DNA of 64,000 nucleotides from positions 744,001 through 808,000 of the forward strand of contig JASGJW010000001.1 in assembly GCA_047601145.1 (NCBI GenBank), read 5' to 3'. The notes under the pieces were generated by a model, which was not told the origin of the DNA, made no database searches, and saw only the letters and a program-made list of their open reading frames with translations. This document shows, piece by piece, positions 1 to 8,642 of this stretch. The translations under genes and the position numbers were made by a program. The number at the start of each line of letters is the position of its first letter. Within the stretch, counting starts at the first letter, position 1. This DNA is from UBA7672 sp047601145 (GTDB lineage: Bacteria; Pseudomonadota; Alphaproteobacteria; Caulobacterales; Hyphomonadaceae).

Positions 1-2
1 TG

Positions 3-203
3 CTCAAGGCGAAATACCCGGCCGCGGTGCCGTCGGACCTGCGCGCGAAGCTGCTGCAGTCGACCATGCCGCGCACGGAAATGCAGTGTTCGGGAAAATG
101 TTCGAGCTATCCGGGGTCCACGCCTATCGCTGGGTCACCAGACATGTGTTTCCGGCCGTGCGGGGCCAAGATGCTGAATCTTGCGAACGCACCGGTCCAG
201 TAG
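3..203 (+). CDS. C-terminal end of an unrecognised protein (partial)
   Basis: An open frame enters from the left edge and ends at TAG 201-203 after 66 codons. Strong G/C at third codon positions suggests it is real coding sequence. The tail contains four cysteines (MQCSGKCSSYPG, then DMCFRPCGAKM), so a disulfide-rich secreted or metal-binding end is possible. The start and most of the protein are outside the window. I do not recognise the family. Confidence 0.5.
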   Translation, partial: LKAKYPAAVPSDLRAKLLQSTMPRTEMQCSGKCSSYPGSTPIAGSPDMCFRPCGAKMLNLANAPVQ

Positions 204-296
204 GCGTTAGGCAGACGGGGGGATGCGCCGTTTGATGCAGGTCACCGCGTATTTACGCAGATCCTGCAACGACGGCCTGTCCTGAGGAGAGGGAGA

Positions 297-854
297 ATGG
301 CTGTGACACAGGTGCAGGGAGCCCCGCCCGGTGAAAGCTGGATGAAGTCGATTGCAGCGCCGGCAGCCGCCGGAGCGCTGGGCATCGTGGCCGCGGTTGT
401 CGGCGTGAGTGTGCTGGGATCGCCGTCGGAGACATCCGCGCCGGCGGGCATGGCGCCCTCCGCCGCCGTTGCGCCCTCCGAGCCGCCGCAGGCGGGCAGC
501 GCCCTGCCAGGCGTGGCGTTCGACCAGCCGACGCCCGGCAATGTGAAGATGGGCATGGAGATTGTCGTCAAGTTCAAGGACGACGCCAAGGTGAAGGACA
601 TCATCGACGCGTTCTGGCGCGACCAGGCCTCGGCCAGGACGAAGTTCGAGGCGTGGAAGGCCAGCCGCCCGGAATTTGCGAACCTGAAGCTTGACCGCGT
701 GACCTATTCGAATGAGCTGGTCCTGGTGCATGACGGATCGGGGGCGGCTGATGCGCGTCTGCCCGCCATGCGCGAGATCGCAAAGAAGCTCGGCAGCGTG
801 GCCGACATATCGTACGCCGAGCCGAACATGACGGCTCAACCCGGAGGACAATGA
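297..854 (+). CDS. Membrane-anchored protein with a subtilase-propeptide-like domain
   Basis: 185 residues. A purine-rich ribosome site (GAGGAGAGGG) sits just upstream of the ATG. Residues about 18-42 form one hydrophobic segment, so a signal anchor or uncleaved signal is likely. A Pro/Ala-rich linker of about 40 residues follows, then a soluble alpha/beta domain. That domain ends in ISYAEPNM, which resembles the end of subtilisin-type I9 propeptides (xYAEPNY), but no protease domain follows. Inference: a stand-alone propeptide-like inhibitor or chaperone. The stop overlaps the start region of the next lipoprotein gene, so the two are probably co-translated. Confidence 0.6.
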   Translation: MAVTQVQGAPPGESWMKSIAAPAAAGALGIVAAVVGVSVLGSPSETSAPAGMAPSAAVAPSEPPQAGSALPGVAFDQPTPGNVKMGMEIVVKFKDDAKVKDIIDAFWRDQASARTKFEAWKASRPEFANLKLDRVTYSNELVLVHDGSGAADARLPAMREIAKKLGSVADISYAEPNMTAQPGGQ

Positions 855-1423
855 TGAGACTTCTGCTTCTGGCCGGCCTTGCCGCAGCAGCTGCAGCCTG
901 CACGCAGGAGACGCCTGCGCCACCGGAAGCCGCCAAGCCGGCCGAGACTGCGCAACCGGCGGCCGCGCCTGCCGTGACCGGCACGATCGACTGGGAAGCG
1001 GCGAAGGCCGATCTCTCGAAGAAGCCGGCTGATGCCCCCGTGCTGCCGCAGTCTGTGCAGGACAAGCCGGTCCCCGTGCCGATGCTGCTGCCCTCGGGCA
1101 TCGTGCAGACGGCGAGCGACAGGCCCTCGCCCCCGGTGATCACGAAGGACGGCTATTTCGCGAACTATCACCTGCCCCGCTACGACGCGATCGTGAACGG
1201 CTCGATGAAGGCCTATGCGGCGCCCGGCCAGGCTGCGGGCGGCGACAAGTCGGCGATGAAGTTCACGACGGGCGAAGCCAGCGCGCAGCTGACTTTCTCG
1301 CGTTACGGAGCGGACTACCTGATCGAGTTCGAATGCCGCGAAGTGGACGGACCGGAAGGCTGCATCACGGAGACCGAGGCGAAGGAATTCGCCGAAAGCC
1401 TGTTCGTGGCGCAGACGCAGTGA
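854..1423 (+). CDS. Putative lipoprotein, coupled to the propeptide-like gene
   Basis: About 189 residues. The N-terminus is a short signal peptide ending in a lipobox (AAAAAC), followed by a Pro/Ala-rich spacer, so the mature protein is probably a lipidated periplasmic or outer-membrane protein. Two adjacent ATGs exist at 851 and 854. The second is better spaced from the GGAGGA ribosome site at 843-848. The coding sequence touches the stop of the preceding gene, suggesting one transcript. The C-terminal domain has two cysteines (FECREVDGPEGC). The family is not recognised. Confidence 0.65.
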   Translation: MRLLLLAGLAAAAAACTQETPAPPEAAKPAETAQPAAAPAVTGTIDWEAAKADLSKKPADAPVLPQSVQDKPVPVPMLLPSGIVQTASDRPSPPVITKDGYFANYHLPRYDAIVNGSMKAYAAPGQAAGGDKSAMKFTTGEASAQLTFSRYGADYLIEFECREVDGPEGCITETEAKEFAESLFVAQTQ

Positions 1424-1498
1424 CGGCGGATAAAGCGAAAACAGCGGCCCGCTGAACGGGCGACTGACTGGCGAACGCAGAGTGCGGGGAGTGGTGGG

Positions 1499-2701
1499 AT
1501 GAAACGGTCATCGGTTCGCCTGAACCAAATGAGGATGGGTGCGCTCGCCATGCTTGGCGCGCTCACTCTCACAGCGTGCGATGCGGGCAATGTCCTGTTG
1601 TGGCCGTGGGTCGATATCTCGGCCAAGGAAGAGACCGTTCCGGCCGATCCGCATGCCCCGCCGCCTCCCCCGCCGCTGGATGCGGTGAACCCGCTCGACC
1701 CGACGCAGGAAGCCTCCAACGGCGCCGTGCCCAACCCGAACGCCAACACCGGCGCGCCGAGCGTCGATGGCACGCCGTTCGAGAACAAGCCCGAGAACCC
1801 GGCGATCGACACCGGCGATTCAACGCCTCTCGAAAGCGCAGAAACAGGCCAGCCGCTGCCGCCTCTGCCCGTGCCGACCGAGACCGCCTCGAACGAGACG
1901 CCGCCTGCCACACCGCCGGCGACCACGCCCACGACGCCTGAGACGCCGCCCGCCTCGGGACCATCGACGCCTGCCACGCCTGCGCCTGAGCCGGTGAAGG
2001 CCTCGTTCTACTTCTTCCGCCCGGGCAATCTCGCGCCGAGCAGCGGCACGGGCGCGCTCGAAGCGGCGGTGCTCGTTCCGGACATGATGTTCCCGATCAA
2101 GAGCGCACCGACCGTCGCCCAGACGCAGGTCTATCGCTGGGGCGGCGGCATCAAGGGCGGCGACCAGTGCGACACGCGCAACTTCGCAGCGCCCTGGCGC
2201 GACAATTACTGCGAGAGCCGCACGACGACAAACGCAACGCCCTGGTGCGCCAAGACCGGCGTGCACCTCGGGCAGGACCTCCGCGTCGGCACGCCGGAAG
2301 GTTGCAAGGCCGAGGTGAAGACCAAGGCGGCTGACCGCATGCGCTACGAGATCGTCGCCGTCGAGGATGGGGTCATCTCGAACGTCGGCAGCTATTCGGT
2401 GACGTTACGCGCTGATTCAGGCGGCCGCATCTACCGCTATCTCCACCTCAACATGTCCAAGCTGAAGGTCGCGACCAACCAGACGGTCAAGAAGGGCGAT
2501 GTGATCGGCTATGTGTCGAACGATTTCGGCGGCACGCCGACGACGCTGCACCTGCACTTCGAGATCAAGCTGAACACGGCGCAGAACGGCTGGCAGTATG
2601 CCCCTCCCTATGCCTCGCTGCTCGAGGCCTACAAGCGCCGCGAGAACAATCCTGGCGAGCAGGTGGCGGACAATTTCGTGGTCGCCTCAACGCCGAAGTA
2701 G
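1499..2701 (+). CDS. M23 (LytM-type) peptidase lipoprotein
   Basis: 400 residues. A signal peptide with lipobox (LTLTAC) is followed by a long Pro/Thr/Glu-rich region (about residues 50-165), probably a flexible tether. The C-terminal half carries the zinc-peptidase signature of family M23: HLGQD for the first His and Asp, then RYLHL and LHLHFEI giving the HxH. Four cysteines lie just before the catalytic domain. M23 enzymes cut peptidoglycan cross-links. The motifs look intact, so an active envelope endopeptidase is more likely than a degenerate LytM factor. Confidence 0.82.
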   Translation: MKRSSVRLNQMRMGALAMLGALTLTACDAGNVLLWPWVDISAKEETVPADPHAPPPPPPLDAVNPLDPTQEASNGAVPNPNANTGAPSVDGTPFENKPENPAIDTGDSTPLESAETGQPLPPLPVPTETASNETPPATPPATTPTTPETPPASGPSTPATPAPEPVKASFYFFRPGNLAPSSGTGALEAAVLVPDMMFPIKSAPTVAQTQVYRWGGGIKGGDQCDTRNFAAPWRDNYCESRTTTNATPWCAKTGVHLGQDLRVGTPEGCKAEVKTKAADRMRYEIVAVEDGVISNVGSYSVTLRADSGGRIYRYLHLNMSKLKVATNQTVKKGDVIGYVSNDFGGTPTTLHLHFEIKLNTAQNGWQYAPPYASLLEAYKRRENNPGEQVADNFVVASTPK

Positions 2702-2710
2702 GAGACGCGG

Positions 2711-2947
2711 ATGCCGGTGAGGCTTGATCCCGCGCGGCGCCAGCGGGCGAGCGCGCGGCTTCAGAAGCTGTTCTCCTCCGAGTTCGACGAGACGCTGAGC
2801 GAGTTCCGCGCTGAAGCTGTCATCGACCTTATGCTCGAGACGCTTGGCCCCGCCATCTACAACCAGGCCGTGCATGACGTGCGCGCGCACCTGCAGGGCA
2901 AGCTCGACGATCTCGATGGCGAGGTGTTCGCGGACGGCGAGGCTTAA
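2711..2947 (+). CDS. DUF2164 family protein
   Basis: 78 residues, starting nine bases after the M23 peptidase stop, so probably in the same transcript. The C-terminal pattern YNQAVHDVRAHLQGKL followed by DDLDG matches the small cytosolic DUF2164 family found across Proteobacteria. The fold is predicted helical, and no catalytic residues are obvious. The family has no established function. Confidence 0.75.
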   Translation: MPVRLDPARRQRASARLQKLFSSEFDETLSEFRAEAVIDLMLETLGPAIYNQAVHDVRAHLQGKLDDLDGEVFADGEA

Positions 2948-3100
2948 AGTCTCCCGCAGCGTCATGCCTGCAGAATTGCAGCCCCCTTCGGCAGCCTTGC
3001 GGCTTGTGCCTGAGGCACGCACCCATCTAACTCCGCCACAACGGGCACGGCTTCTTCGCCGGAGACCCGCAACCCGACCCAAGAAGCGGAGAAAAAAACG

Positions 3101-3817
3101 ATGACTGCCTGCATACGCCTCTCCCGTGCCTTCCTCCTCGGCCTTGCCTCCCTCTCCCTCATCGCCTGCGCGACCCAGCCCCAGTCCACATCCTCAGCCC
3201 CATCCCCCGGCGAGCCTACGCTCGCCGAGGTGCGCAAGCTGACCGAGCGGTTCCAGGACGTGAACGTCGCGATGGCCGAGGGCTATATCCGTGACCCGAT
3301 GAACATGTGCGACACCGCGGAGATGATGGGGAAACCCGCCTCTTTCGGCACGATGGGCATCCACTACTTCCGCCCCGACATGCTCGGCGTCACGGCCCCG
3401 CCCAATCCGCGCGTCAGCGGCACGGGCACGCACACCGACTTCCGCAACCCTTCCATCCTGATCTACGAACCGCAGCAGGACGGGTCGCTGAAGCTGGTGG
3501 CGGTCGAGAACCTCGTGTTCCAGAAGCCGTGGGCAGCGACGGGCGCGAAGGCCCCGCCGACCTTCCACGGTGTTCCGTGGGACACGATGCAGGATGATCC
3601 TGCGACGGCGATTGACGAAGCCCACATGTTCGAGCCGCACTACGACCGGCATGTGTGGCTCTATCGCGACAACCCGAACGGGATGTTCGCGCAATACAAC
3701 CCGAAGGTGAGCTGCCAATTCCATGCCGGCGGCGACCACGACCATGGCGCGCAGGTTGCGGCTGCGCATCCGGGTCATGGCGGACACATCGCCATGCCGA
3801 TGCCGGTCGACTATTGA
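3101..3817 (+). CDS. Putative lipoprotein with His-rich C-terminus
   Basis: 238 residues. The signal peptide ends in a lipobox (SLIAC). The globular part has many His/Met/Asp residues: MGIHYF, THTDF, FEPHYDRHVW. The end is a histidine-rich tail (GGDHDHGAQ and HPGHGGHIAMPMP) that suggests metal binding, for example copper or zinc, though this is inference. The run CDTAEMMGKP is typical of an uncharacterised secreted family. It stands alone, with a hairpin directly downstream. Confidence 0.65.
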   Translation: MTACIRLSRAFLLGLASLSLIACATQPQSTSSAPSPGEPTLAEVRKLTERFQDVNVAMAEGYIRDPMNMCDTAEMMGKPASFGTMGIHYFRPDMLGVTAPPNPRVSGTGTHTDFRNPSILIYEPQQDGSLKLVAVENLVFQKPWAATGAKAPPTFHGVPWDTMQDDPATAIDEAHMFEPHYDRHVWLYRDNPNGMFAQYNPKVSCQFHAGGDHDHGAQVAAAHPGHGGHIAMPMPVDY

Positions 3818-3831
3818 GACTGAAGACCAAA

Positions 3832-3853
3832 GGGGAAGGCTCCGGCCTTCCCC
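3832..3853 (+). terminator. Hairpin after the His-rich lipoprotein gene
   Basis: A perfect 9-bp stem, GGGGAAGGC / GCCTTCCCC, with loop TCCG lies 14 bases after the stop. No T-run follows, so it may be a weak terminator or an mRNA-stabilising hairpin. Confidence 0.4.
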
Positions 3854-3905
3854 CGCGGCCCCGAACGTGCTTGGAACGCTCCCGTAACGGTGTGGGAGAG
3901 TTTGA

Positions 3906-4616
3906 ATGGCGCAGCTGGCGCTGGTGCGGCACGGACAGAGCCAGTGGAACCTGGAGGATCGTTTCACCGGCTGGTGGGACGTCGACCTCACGCCAGTGGG
4001 CGAGGATGAGGCGCGCGCTTCGGGCAAGCTTCTCAAGGCGACAGGCGTCGACTTCACGCGCGCCTTTACCTCTGTCCAGAAACGCGCAATCCGCACGCTC
4101 GGCCTCGCGCTGAGCGAGATGGACCGGTTGTGGCTGCCCGTGACCAAGGACTGGCGCCTCAACGAGCGCCACTATGGCGGCCTCACCGGGCTCAACAAGA
4201 AAGAGACTGCGGCGAAGCACGGCGATGACCAGGTGAAGATCTGGCGCCGCTCGTTCGACATTCCGCCCCCGGATCTCGCGCCGGGCTCGGAATTCGATCT
4301 GGCGAGCGACCCGCGCTATCGCGGTATCGACATTCCGAAGACCGAAAGCCTCAAGACGACGCTCGCGCGCGTCCTGCCCTACTGGGAGAGCGAGATCGCG
4401 CCGAAGCTGAAGGCGGGCGAGAACATCGTGATCGCGGCGCACGGCAATTCGCTGCGTGCGATCGTGAAACACCTGTTCCAGGTGCCCGACTCCGAGATAA
4501 CGGAAGTGGAGATCCCCACCGGCAATCCGCTGCTGCTCGATCTCGACAGCGCACTGCACGTGAAGTCGGCGCGCTATCTCGATCCGGCGCGCGCCAAACC
4601 GCTGCCGAAGACATGA
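3906..4616 (+). CDS. gpmA: 2,3-bisphosphoglycerate-dependent phosphoglycerate mutase
   Basis: 236 residues, close to the usual length. It interconverts 3- and 2-phosphoglycerate in glycolysis and gluconeogenesis. The N-terminal LVRHGQSQWN carries the phosphorylated histidine (His9). NERHYGGLTGLNK and the later AAHGNSLRAI with the second catalytic His are both present. The start has a GGGAGAG ribosome site. The stop overlaps the ATG of the downstream deaminase gene (ATGA), implying co-translation. Confidence 0.93.
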   Translation: MAQLALVRHGQSQWNLEDRFTGWWDVDLTPVGEDEARASGKLLKATGVDFTRAFTSVQKRAIRTLGLALSEMDRLWLPVTKDWRLNERHYGGLTGLNKKETAAKHGDDQVKIWRRSFDIPPPDLAPGSEFDLASDPRYRGIDIPKTESLKTTLARVLPYWESEIAPKLKAGENIVIAAHGNSLRAIVKHLFQVPDSEITEVEIPTGNPLLLDLDSALHVKSARYLDPARAKPLPKT

Positions 4617-5260
4617 GCACGGGCGCTCACCCTTCAGAGGATGGGCGCTTCATGGCGCGGGCGCTTGAGCTCGCGAGGACCAATCTCGGGAAGACGGCCC
4701 CCAACCCTTCGGTCGGCTGCGTGCTCGTGGCCGATGGCGAGATCGTCGGCGAAGGCGTAACGGGCGCTGGCGGACGCCCGCATGCCGAAGAGGTTGCGCT
4801 GAAGGCCGCCGGCGAAAAAGCCGATGGGGCCTGCGCCTATGTCACGCTCGAGCCCTGTAATGCGCGGCATTCGGGCGCCCTATCCTGCTCGCAACTGCTG
4901 ATCGGCGCCGGCGTCACGCGGGTTGTGGTGGCGTGCGAGGATCCGCACGCGCTGGCGGCGCACGGCATCTCGCGGCTTGGCGCTGCCGGCGTCGAGGTGA
5001 TGCTCGGCGTGATGCGCGCGGAGGCCGAGGCGCTCAACGCCGGCTTCTTCAAGGTCGTGCGGACGGGGCGGCCGCTGCTGGCGATCGACGCCGATGCCTC
5101 GACTTATGATGGCGAGTTCGATCTCAAGCGCGAGGAAAGCTATGAAGCTGCGCTGGAGCGGCTGGCAAAGTCTGGCCTCACGCGTGTCTTCGTGCGACCG
5201 GGCACGCCGCTCGCCGCGCAGCTCAAGGCGCGCGGGCTTGTCGACGAGGATCGCAGCTGA
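4613..5260 (+). CDS. RibD-like deaminase-domain protein lacking most of the reductase domain
   Basis: 215 residues. Residues 1-145 match the deaminase half of RibD (riboflavin biosynthesis): APNPSVGCVLV, HAEEVAL with zinc-ligand His and catalytic Glu, then PCNARHSG and a second Cys. Canonical RibD has a PCxHxGxxPPC-type loop; here the second part is GALSC, so substrate specificity may differ. After ALNAGFFK, where RibD continues into its roughly 200-residue NADPH reductase domain, only about 60 residues remain (residual text LTRVFVRP). It may be a dedicated deaminase or a decayed paralogue. It overlaps the gpmA stop by four bases. Confidence 0.7.
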   Translation: MSTGAHPSEDGRFMARALELARTNLGKTAPNPSVGCVLVADGEIVGEGVTGAGGRPHAEEVALKAAGEKADGACAYVTLEPCNARHSGALSCSQLLIGAGVTRVVVACEDPHALAAHGISRLGAAGVEVMLGVMRAEAEALNAGFFKVVRTGRPLLAIDADASTYDGEFDLKREESYEAALERLAKSGLTRVFVRPGTPLAAQLKARGLVDEDRS

Positions 5261-5273
5261 CCATTCGCACAAT

Positions 5274-5305
5274 GAAAAACGGGCCGGCCATAGGGCCGAC
5301 CCGTT
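5274..5305 (-). terminator. Intrinsic terminator of the cold-shock gene
   Basis: Two 12-base arms (5278-5289 and 5294-5305, one mismatch) form a GC-rich hairpin. Read on the minus strand it is followed by TTTTT (5275-5279), a textbook terminator for the leftward cold-shock gene. It also lies just after the rightward deaminase gene and may stop that transcript. Confidence 0.75.
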
Positions 5306-5344
5306 TCGAAGGTTGTGATGCAGCGTCTTGCGACGCGCGCCAGC

Positions 5345-5554
5345 TTAGATGGGCTGGATCTGCGTCGCGGCCATTTTGCCCGAGCGCTTGTCCTTCTCCA
5401 GCTCGAAGCTGACTTTCTGACCTTCGGTGAGGCCAGCGAGCCCAGCGCGCTGGACAGCGGAAATGTGAACGAACACGTCGCTGCCGCCGGATTCAGGTTG
5501 AATGAAGCCGTAGCCTTTTTGTTCGTTGAACCACTTAACGGTGCCGGTAGCCAT
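5345..5554 (-). CDS. Cold-shock domain protein
   Basis: 69 residues, the usual CspA length. It binds single-stranded RNA/DNA through an OB fold and acts as an RNA chaperone. The RNA-binding motifs KGYGFIQP (RNP1) and DVFVHI (RNP2) are intact after MATGTVKWFN. The ATG at 5554 was chosen over an in-frame TTG three codons upstream because the MATGTVKWF start is conserved. A second csp gene lies at 31653. An intrinsic terminator follows. Confidence 0.93.
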   Translation of the reverse strand: MATGTVKWFNEQKGYGFIQPESGGSDVFVHISAVQRAGLAGLTEGQKVSFELEKDKRSGKMAATQIQPI

Positions 5555-5877
5555 GTAGATCAAGTCTTTCGATAGGCGTTCGCGAGACCGGGGGGACCCG
5601 TGAACCGATTAGAGGGCGCTTGCAGCCGCACCCGGGGGGCCGTCAAACCGGACTTGTTCGGAAGGCCAGATCCGGAGCTCAATCCAGCGGAATGAACCGC
5701 AAGCAGAGCAAGGAGAGCAACCGAACCTGTTCAAATTCGACCGCGCACGTATTGCACAACGGGGAACCCTTGAAAAGCAGCCCTCCCGCGCGTGACATAG
5801 AGTTTAGCCTGATCACGCGGCCTCCCGCAGGACGCGAAGCCCTTATCGCGACGCACAAGTTTGCCTAACTGAGCACG
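5555..5877. other. Divergent intergenic region between the csp and ygfZ genes
   Basis: 323 bases with no convincing gene. It must hold the promoter and long 5' leader of the leftward cold-shock gene and the promoter of ygfZ. The open frame at 5620-5868 on the plus strand has no ribosome site or recognisable product and I treat it as noise. No clear -35/-10 pair stands out. Confidence 0.5.
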
Positions 5878-6696
5878 ATGCCGACGCCAATCTTCCTCGC
5901 CCACCGCTCGATCATTTCGGTTACCGGCGCCGATGCGGAGCCGTTCCTGAACAACATCGTGACAGTGTCCACCACAGGGTTCGCCCCAGGCGAACTTCGC
6001 TATGGCGCACTGCTGACGCCGCAGGGAAAAGTCATCGCCGACATGCTGCTGGCGTGCGAGGACGACGCCATCCTGATCGATTGTGACACGGCCGCTGCGC
6101 CTGCTCTGGTGAAGCGGCTGAGCCTCATGAAGCTGCGCGCCGCCGTTGTGATCCGGGAGCGGGCTGACCTTGGCGTCAGGGTGTTCGCAGGCGCCGACGA
6201 TCCACGCTCAGCCCAGGCGCCGGCGCGGTCGATCGGCCCGCGTGGCGAGACGGGTGATGCGTCGGCCTATCACGCCGCGCGCATCGCGGCGGGCCTGCCC
6301 GAACAGGGCATCGATTTTGGCGCGGAGGATGTCTTCCCGGCCGACATCAACATGGACTTGCTCGGCGGCGTGGATTTCCGGAAGGGCTGCTTTGTCGGCC
6401 AGGAAGTCGTCTCCCGCATGAAGCGGCGTGGCACGGCGCGGCGGCGGACACTGAAAGCGACTGTGACACAAGGCTCGGCGCCCCTGCCCGTTCTTGCCAA
6501 CGGCTTCGAGATCGGAATGTTGACGTCGATTTCCGGCGGCGCCGGGCTCGCGCGTGTGCGTATCGACCGGCTGGCGGAGGCGCAGGCCAAGGGCGAGGCG
6601 ATCACGGTGGACGGCGCACCCATCGCGTTCGACCAGCCTGACTGGCTCGCCGGCGAACTGGCCGCGATCGCAGAGGCAAAAGAAGCGAAAGCATGA
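5878..6696 (+). CDS. ygfZ: Folate-binding YgfZ/GcvT-like Fe-S cluster assembly factor
   Basis: 272 residues. It contains the YgfZ signature KGCFVGQE, with the reactive Cys in the conserved loop, about two-thirds along. The N-terminal half has the GcvT-like folate-binding fold (GELRYGALLTPQGKV). YgfZ/IBA57 proteins help build or repair 4Fe-4S enzymes using tetrahydrofolate. The downstream tag gene overlaps the stop by four bases, so the two share a transcript. Confidence 0.87.
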   Translation: MPTPIFLAHRSIISVTGADAEPFLNNIVTVSTTGFAPGELRYGALLTPQGKVIADMLLACEDDAILIDCDTAAAPALVKRLSLMKLRAAVVIRERADLGVRVFAGADDPRSAQAPARSIGPRGETGDASAYHAARIAAGLPEQGIDFGAEDVFPADINMDLLGGVDFRKGCFVGQEVVSRMKRRGTARRRTLKATVTQGSAPLPVLANGFEIGMLTSISGGAGLARVRIDRLAEAQAKGEAITVDGAPIAFDQPDWLAGELAAIAEAKEAKA

Positions 6697-7301
6697 AGAA
6701 ACTCGACGACATTCCCTGTGGTTGGGCGCCAGCGCATGACGAGCTTTATCGCTCCTACCACGACACCGAATGGGGCGTGCCCGAGCGCGACGCCCGCGCG
6801 CTTTGGGAAAAGTTCCAGCTCGACGGGCACCAGGCCGGGCTCTCCTGGATCACGATCCTGCGCAAGCGCGAGACAATGCGGGAGGAGTTCGACGGGTTCG
6901 AGCCTGAGAAGATCGCGCGCTGGACGCAGAAGCGCATCGACCGGGCGATGAAGAACCCCGGCATCATCCGCTCCCCCATCAAGATCGCAGCGACGATACG
7001 GAACGCGCAGGTCTATCTCGACATGGCTGAGCGCGGCGAGGATTTCTCCGGGTATGTCTGGGGTTTCGTCGGCGACAAGCCGATCGTGAACAAGCTCGAC
7101 CATTGGCGGAATGTTCAGGCGAAGACGGAGCTCTCCGAAAGGATCGCCAGGGACATGGGCAAGCGCGGCTTCAAGTTCTGCGGGCCGGTGATCGTCTATG
7201 CCGTCATGCAGGCCATGGGCATGGTCAACGATCATGAGGTAAGATGCCCGCGCCACAGGGAGATCCAGCGGCTTGAGAAAGCCGCGCGCAAAGGGGGATA
7301 G
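6693..7301 (+). CDS. tag: DNA-3-methyladenine glycosylase I
   Basis: 202 residues. It removes 3-methyladenine from alkylated DNA. Family features seen: CGW near the N-terminus and YHDTEWGVP, then FQLDGHQAGLSW, and the C-terminal VNDHEVRCPRH, which with the N-terminal Cys/His supplies the structural zinc site. It is coupled to ygfZ through an ATGA overlap and followed two bases later by a small lipoprotein gene. Confidence 0.92.
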   Translation: MKKLDDIPCGWAPAHDELYRSYHDTEWGVPERDARALWEKFQLDGHQAGLSWITILRKRETMREEFDGFEPEKIARWTQKRIDRAMKNPGIIRSPIKIAATIRNAQVYLDMAERGEDFSGYVWGFVGDKPIVNKLDHWRNVQAKTELSERIARDMGKRGFKFCGPVIVYAVMQAMGMVNDHEVRCPRHREIQRLEKAARKGG

Positions 7302-7303
7302 CG

Positions 7304-7588
7304 ATGCGGATGATGCTTGTCGGAATTGCCGGACTTGCCGGAATGGGTTTGGGCGCCTGCGTCTATGATCCGAGCCATTATCCGGAAGGCCGGCCCGTGC
7401 CGCAGCCGACACAGACATCGAACAGCGGGATCATCCTGCCCGGCCACGTCGACAAGATTCCGGACACGCCCTACGAGGTCCGCAAGGCCGAGATCGAGCG
7501 CGACAGGCAGATCGCCGGACAGAGCGGCCCGACCTATCCGCCGCTGTTCAAGAACCAGAAAGACGACAAGGACCCAGGCGGTCAGTAG
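7304..7588 (+). CDS. Small lipoprotein
   Basis: 94 residues. The signal peptide ends in lipobox LGAC, after which the protein is short, Pro-rich and hydrophilic. It follows tag directly with a GGGG-type ribosome site. Its 3' end overlaps the 3' end of the convergent TPR gene by seven bases. The function is unknown. Confidence 0.65.
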   Translation: MRMMLVGIAGLAGMGLGACVYDPSHYPEGRPVPQPTQTSNSGIILPGHVDKIPDTPYEVRKAEIERDRQIAGQSGPTYPPLFKNQKDDKDPGGQ

Positions 7589-8496
7589 CCGGGGTTAAGC
7601 ACAGGCCTCGCGAAATGCTGTCGCACCTGCTTGCGGTGCGCCTGATACTGGTTGGCCCAGAACAGCCGATAGCCGACGGCGACGATGAAGGCGAAGACCC
7701 GTCCGCCGATCGCGATGATGATCAGGAACAGGAAGATCGCGGCCCAGACGCCAAGCCAGACCGCCCACCCTGTGACGCCGTGATCCTTGCGCCAGAACGG
7801 GAACTGCACGTGAGCGCGCAGGAACCGGTAGCGGTCTGGCTCGGTCAGCAGGTAGAGCGAGATCGCCTGCTCGTCGTTCGCGTCTCGCTGAAGGACGACT
7901 TCGAGCAGATTACGCGCCTTCTCGATCCTGCCCCGCATCAGCGCCACGCGTGCGACGATGGTCAGCACATAGTCCTCCTCGGCTGAGAGCTGCAGCGCTT
8001 CCTCGGCGAACGGCTCGGCGGCTTTGGGGCCCTTGGTGTGCAGGAGGATCAGCGCCTGCTGGGCGGCGAGCACGCCATACCAGGGCGCGATCCTGCGGCC
8101 CTCAAGGATGGTCTTCAGCGCATCGCCATAACGCTTGCGCTCGAAATCGACGACGCCGAGGAAGTGGTAGCCAAGCGGGTCGTTGGGGTCGAGGCGGATG
8201 GCTTCCTGCAGATAGCGTTCGGCCTGGGGGAATTTCCGGCTGCGGCGCAGCAGTTCGCCCTTGATGCGATGCGCCTGCGAGAGGTTCGGCTCGAGCTCCA
8301 GCAGGTGATCGGCCGCCTCGTCCGCCCGCGACAGCTCGTTGAGCGCGATGTGGGCCTGCGTGACGCCGATCAGGGCGCTGCGATGATCGGGATTGAGGGC
8401 CAGCGCCGAGGCAAACTCGCGTAATGCGCCGGGCGCATTGCCGCCCTGGTAGAGCGCCCAGCCATTGTTCGCCAGCTGGTCCGCCTGCCCGTCCAT
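7582..8496 (-). CDS. TPR-repeat membrane protein
   Basis: 304 residues from the ATG at 8496 (MDGQADQLANNG). This start has a purine-rich ribosome site; an upstream in-frame codon at 8553 is less likely. At least four tetratricopeptide repeats lie in the first 200 residues (ALYQGGNAPGALREF, AERYLQEAIRLDPND). One strong transmembrane segment (about residues 250-275) precedes a short basic C-terminus. A cytosolic TPR scaffold anchored in the inner membrane is likely. The partner is unknown. Confidence 0.75.
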   Translation of the reverse strand: MDGQADQLANNGWALYQGGNAPGALREFASALALNPDHRSALIGVTQAHIALNELSRADEAADHLLELEPNLSQAHRIKGELLRRSRKFPQAERYLQEAIRLDPNDPLGYHFLGVVDFERKRYGDALKTILEGRRIAPWYGVLAAQQALILLHTKGPKAAEPFAEEALQLSAEEDYVLTIVARVALMRGRIEKARNLLEVVLQRDANDEQAISLYLLTEPDRYRFLRAHVQFPFWRKDHGVTGWAVWLGVWAAIFLFLIIIAIGGRVFAFIVAVGYRLFWANQYQAHRKQVRQHFARPVLNPGY

Positions 8497-8642
8497 GCCC
8501 CGCTTTCCGGTTTGACGCCCTAGCGCAGTATGTTGCCCGAATTCCCCGGTCAACGCGCAGCGGCTGCAGCGGCTACAAACCAGGACTTCGCGACAGGTCC
8601 ATCCGGGTGCTAGGCTCCGGGCCGGACAGAGGGATGCGGGAC

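Noticed and set aside
5620..5868. 82-residue frame upstream of ygfZ
   Set aside because: No ribosome site, poor codon bias for this genome, and it occupies the expected promoter and leader space of two divergent genes.
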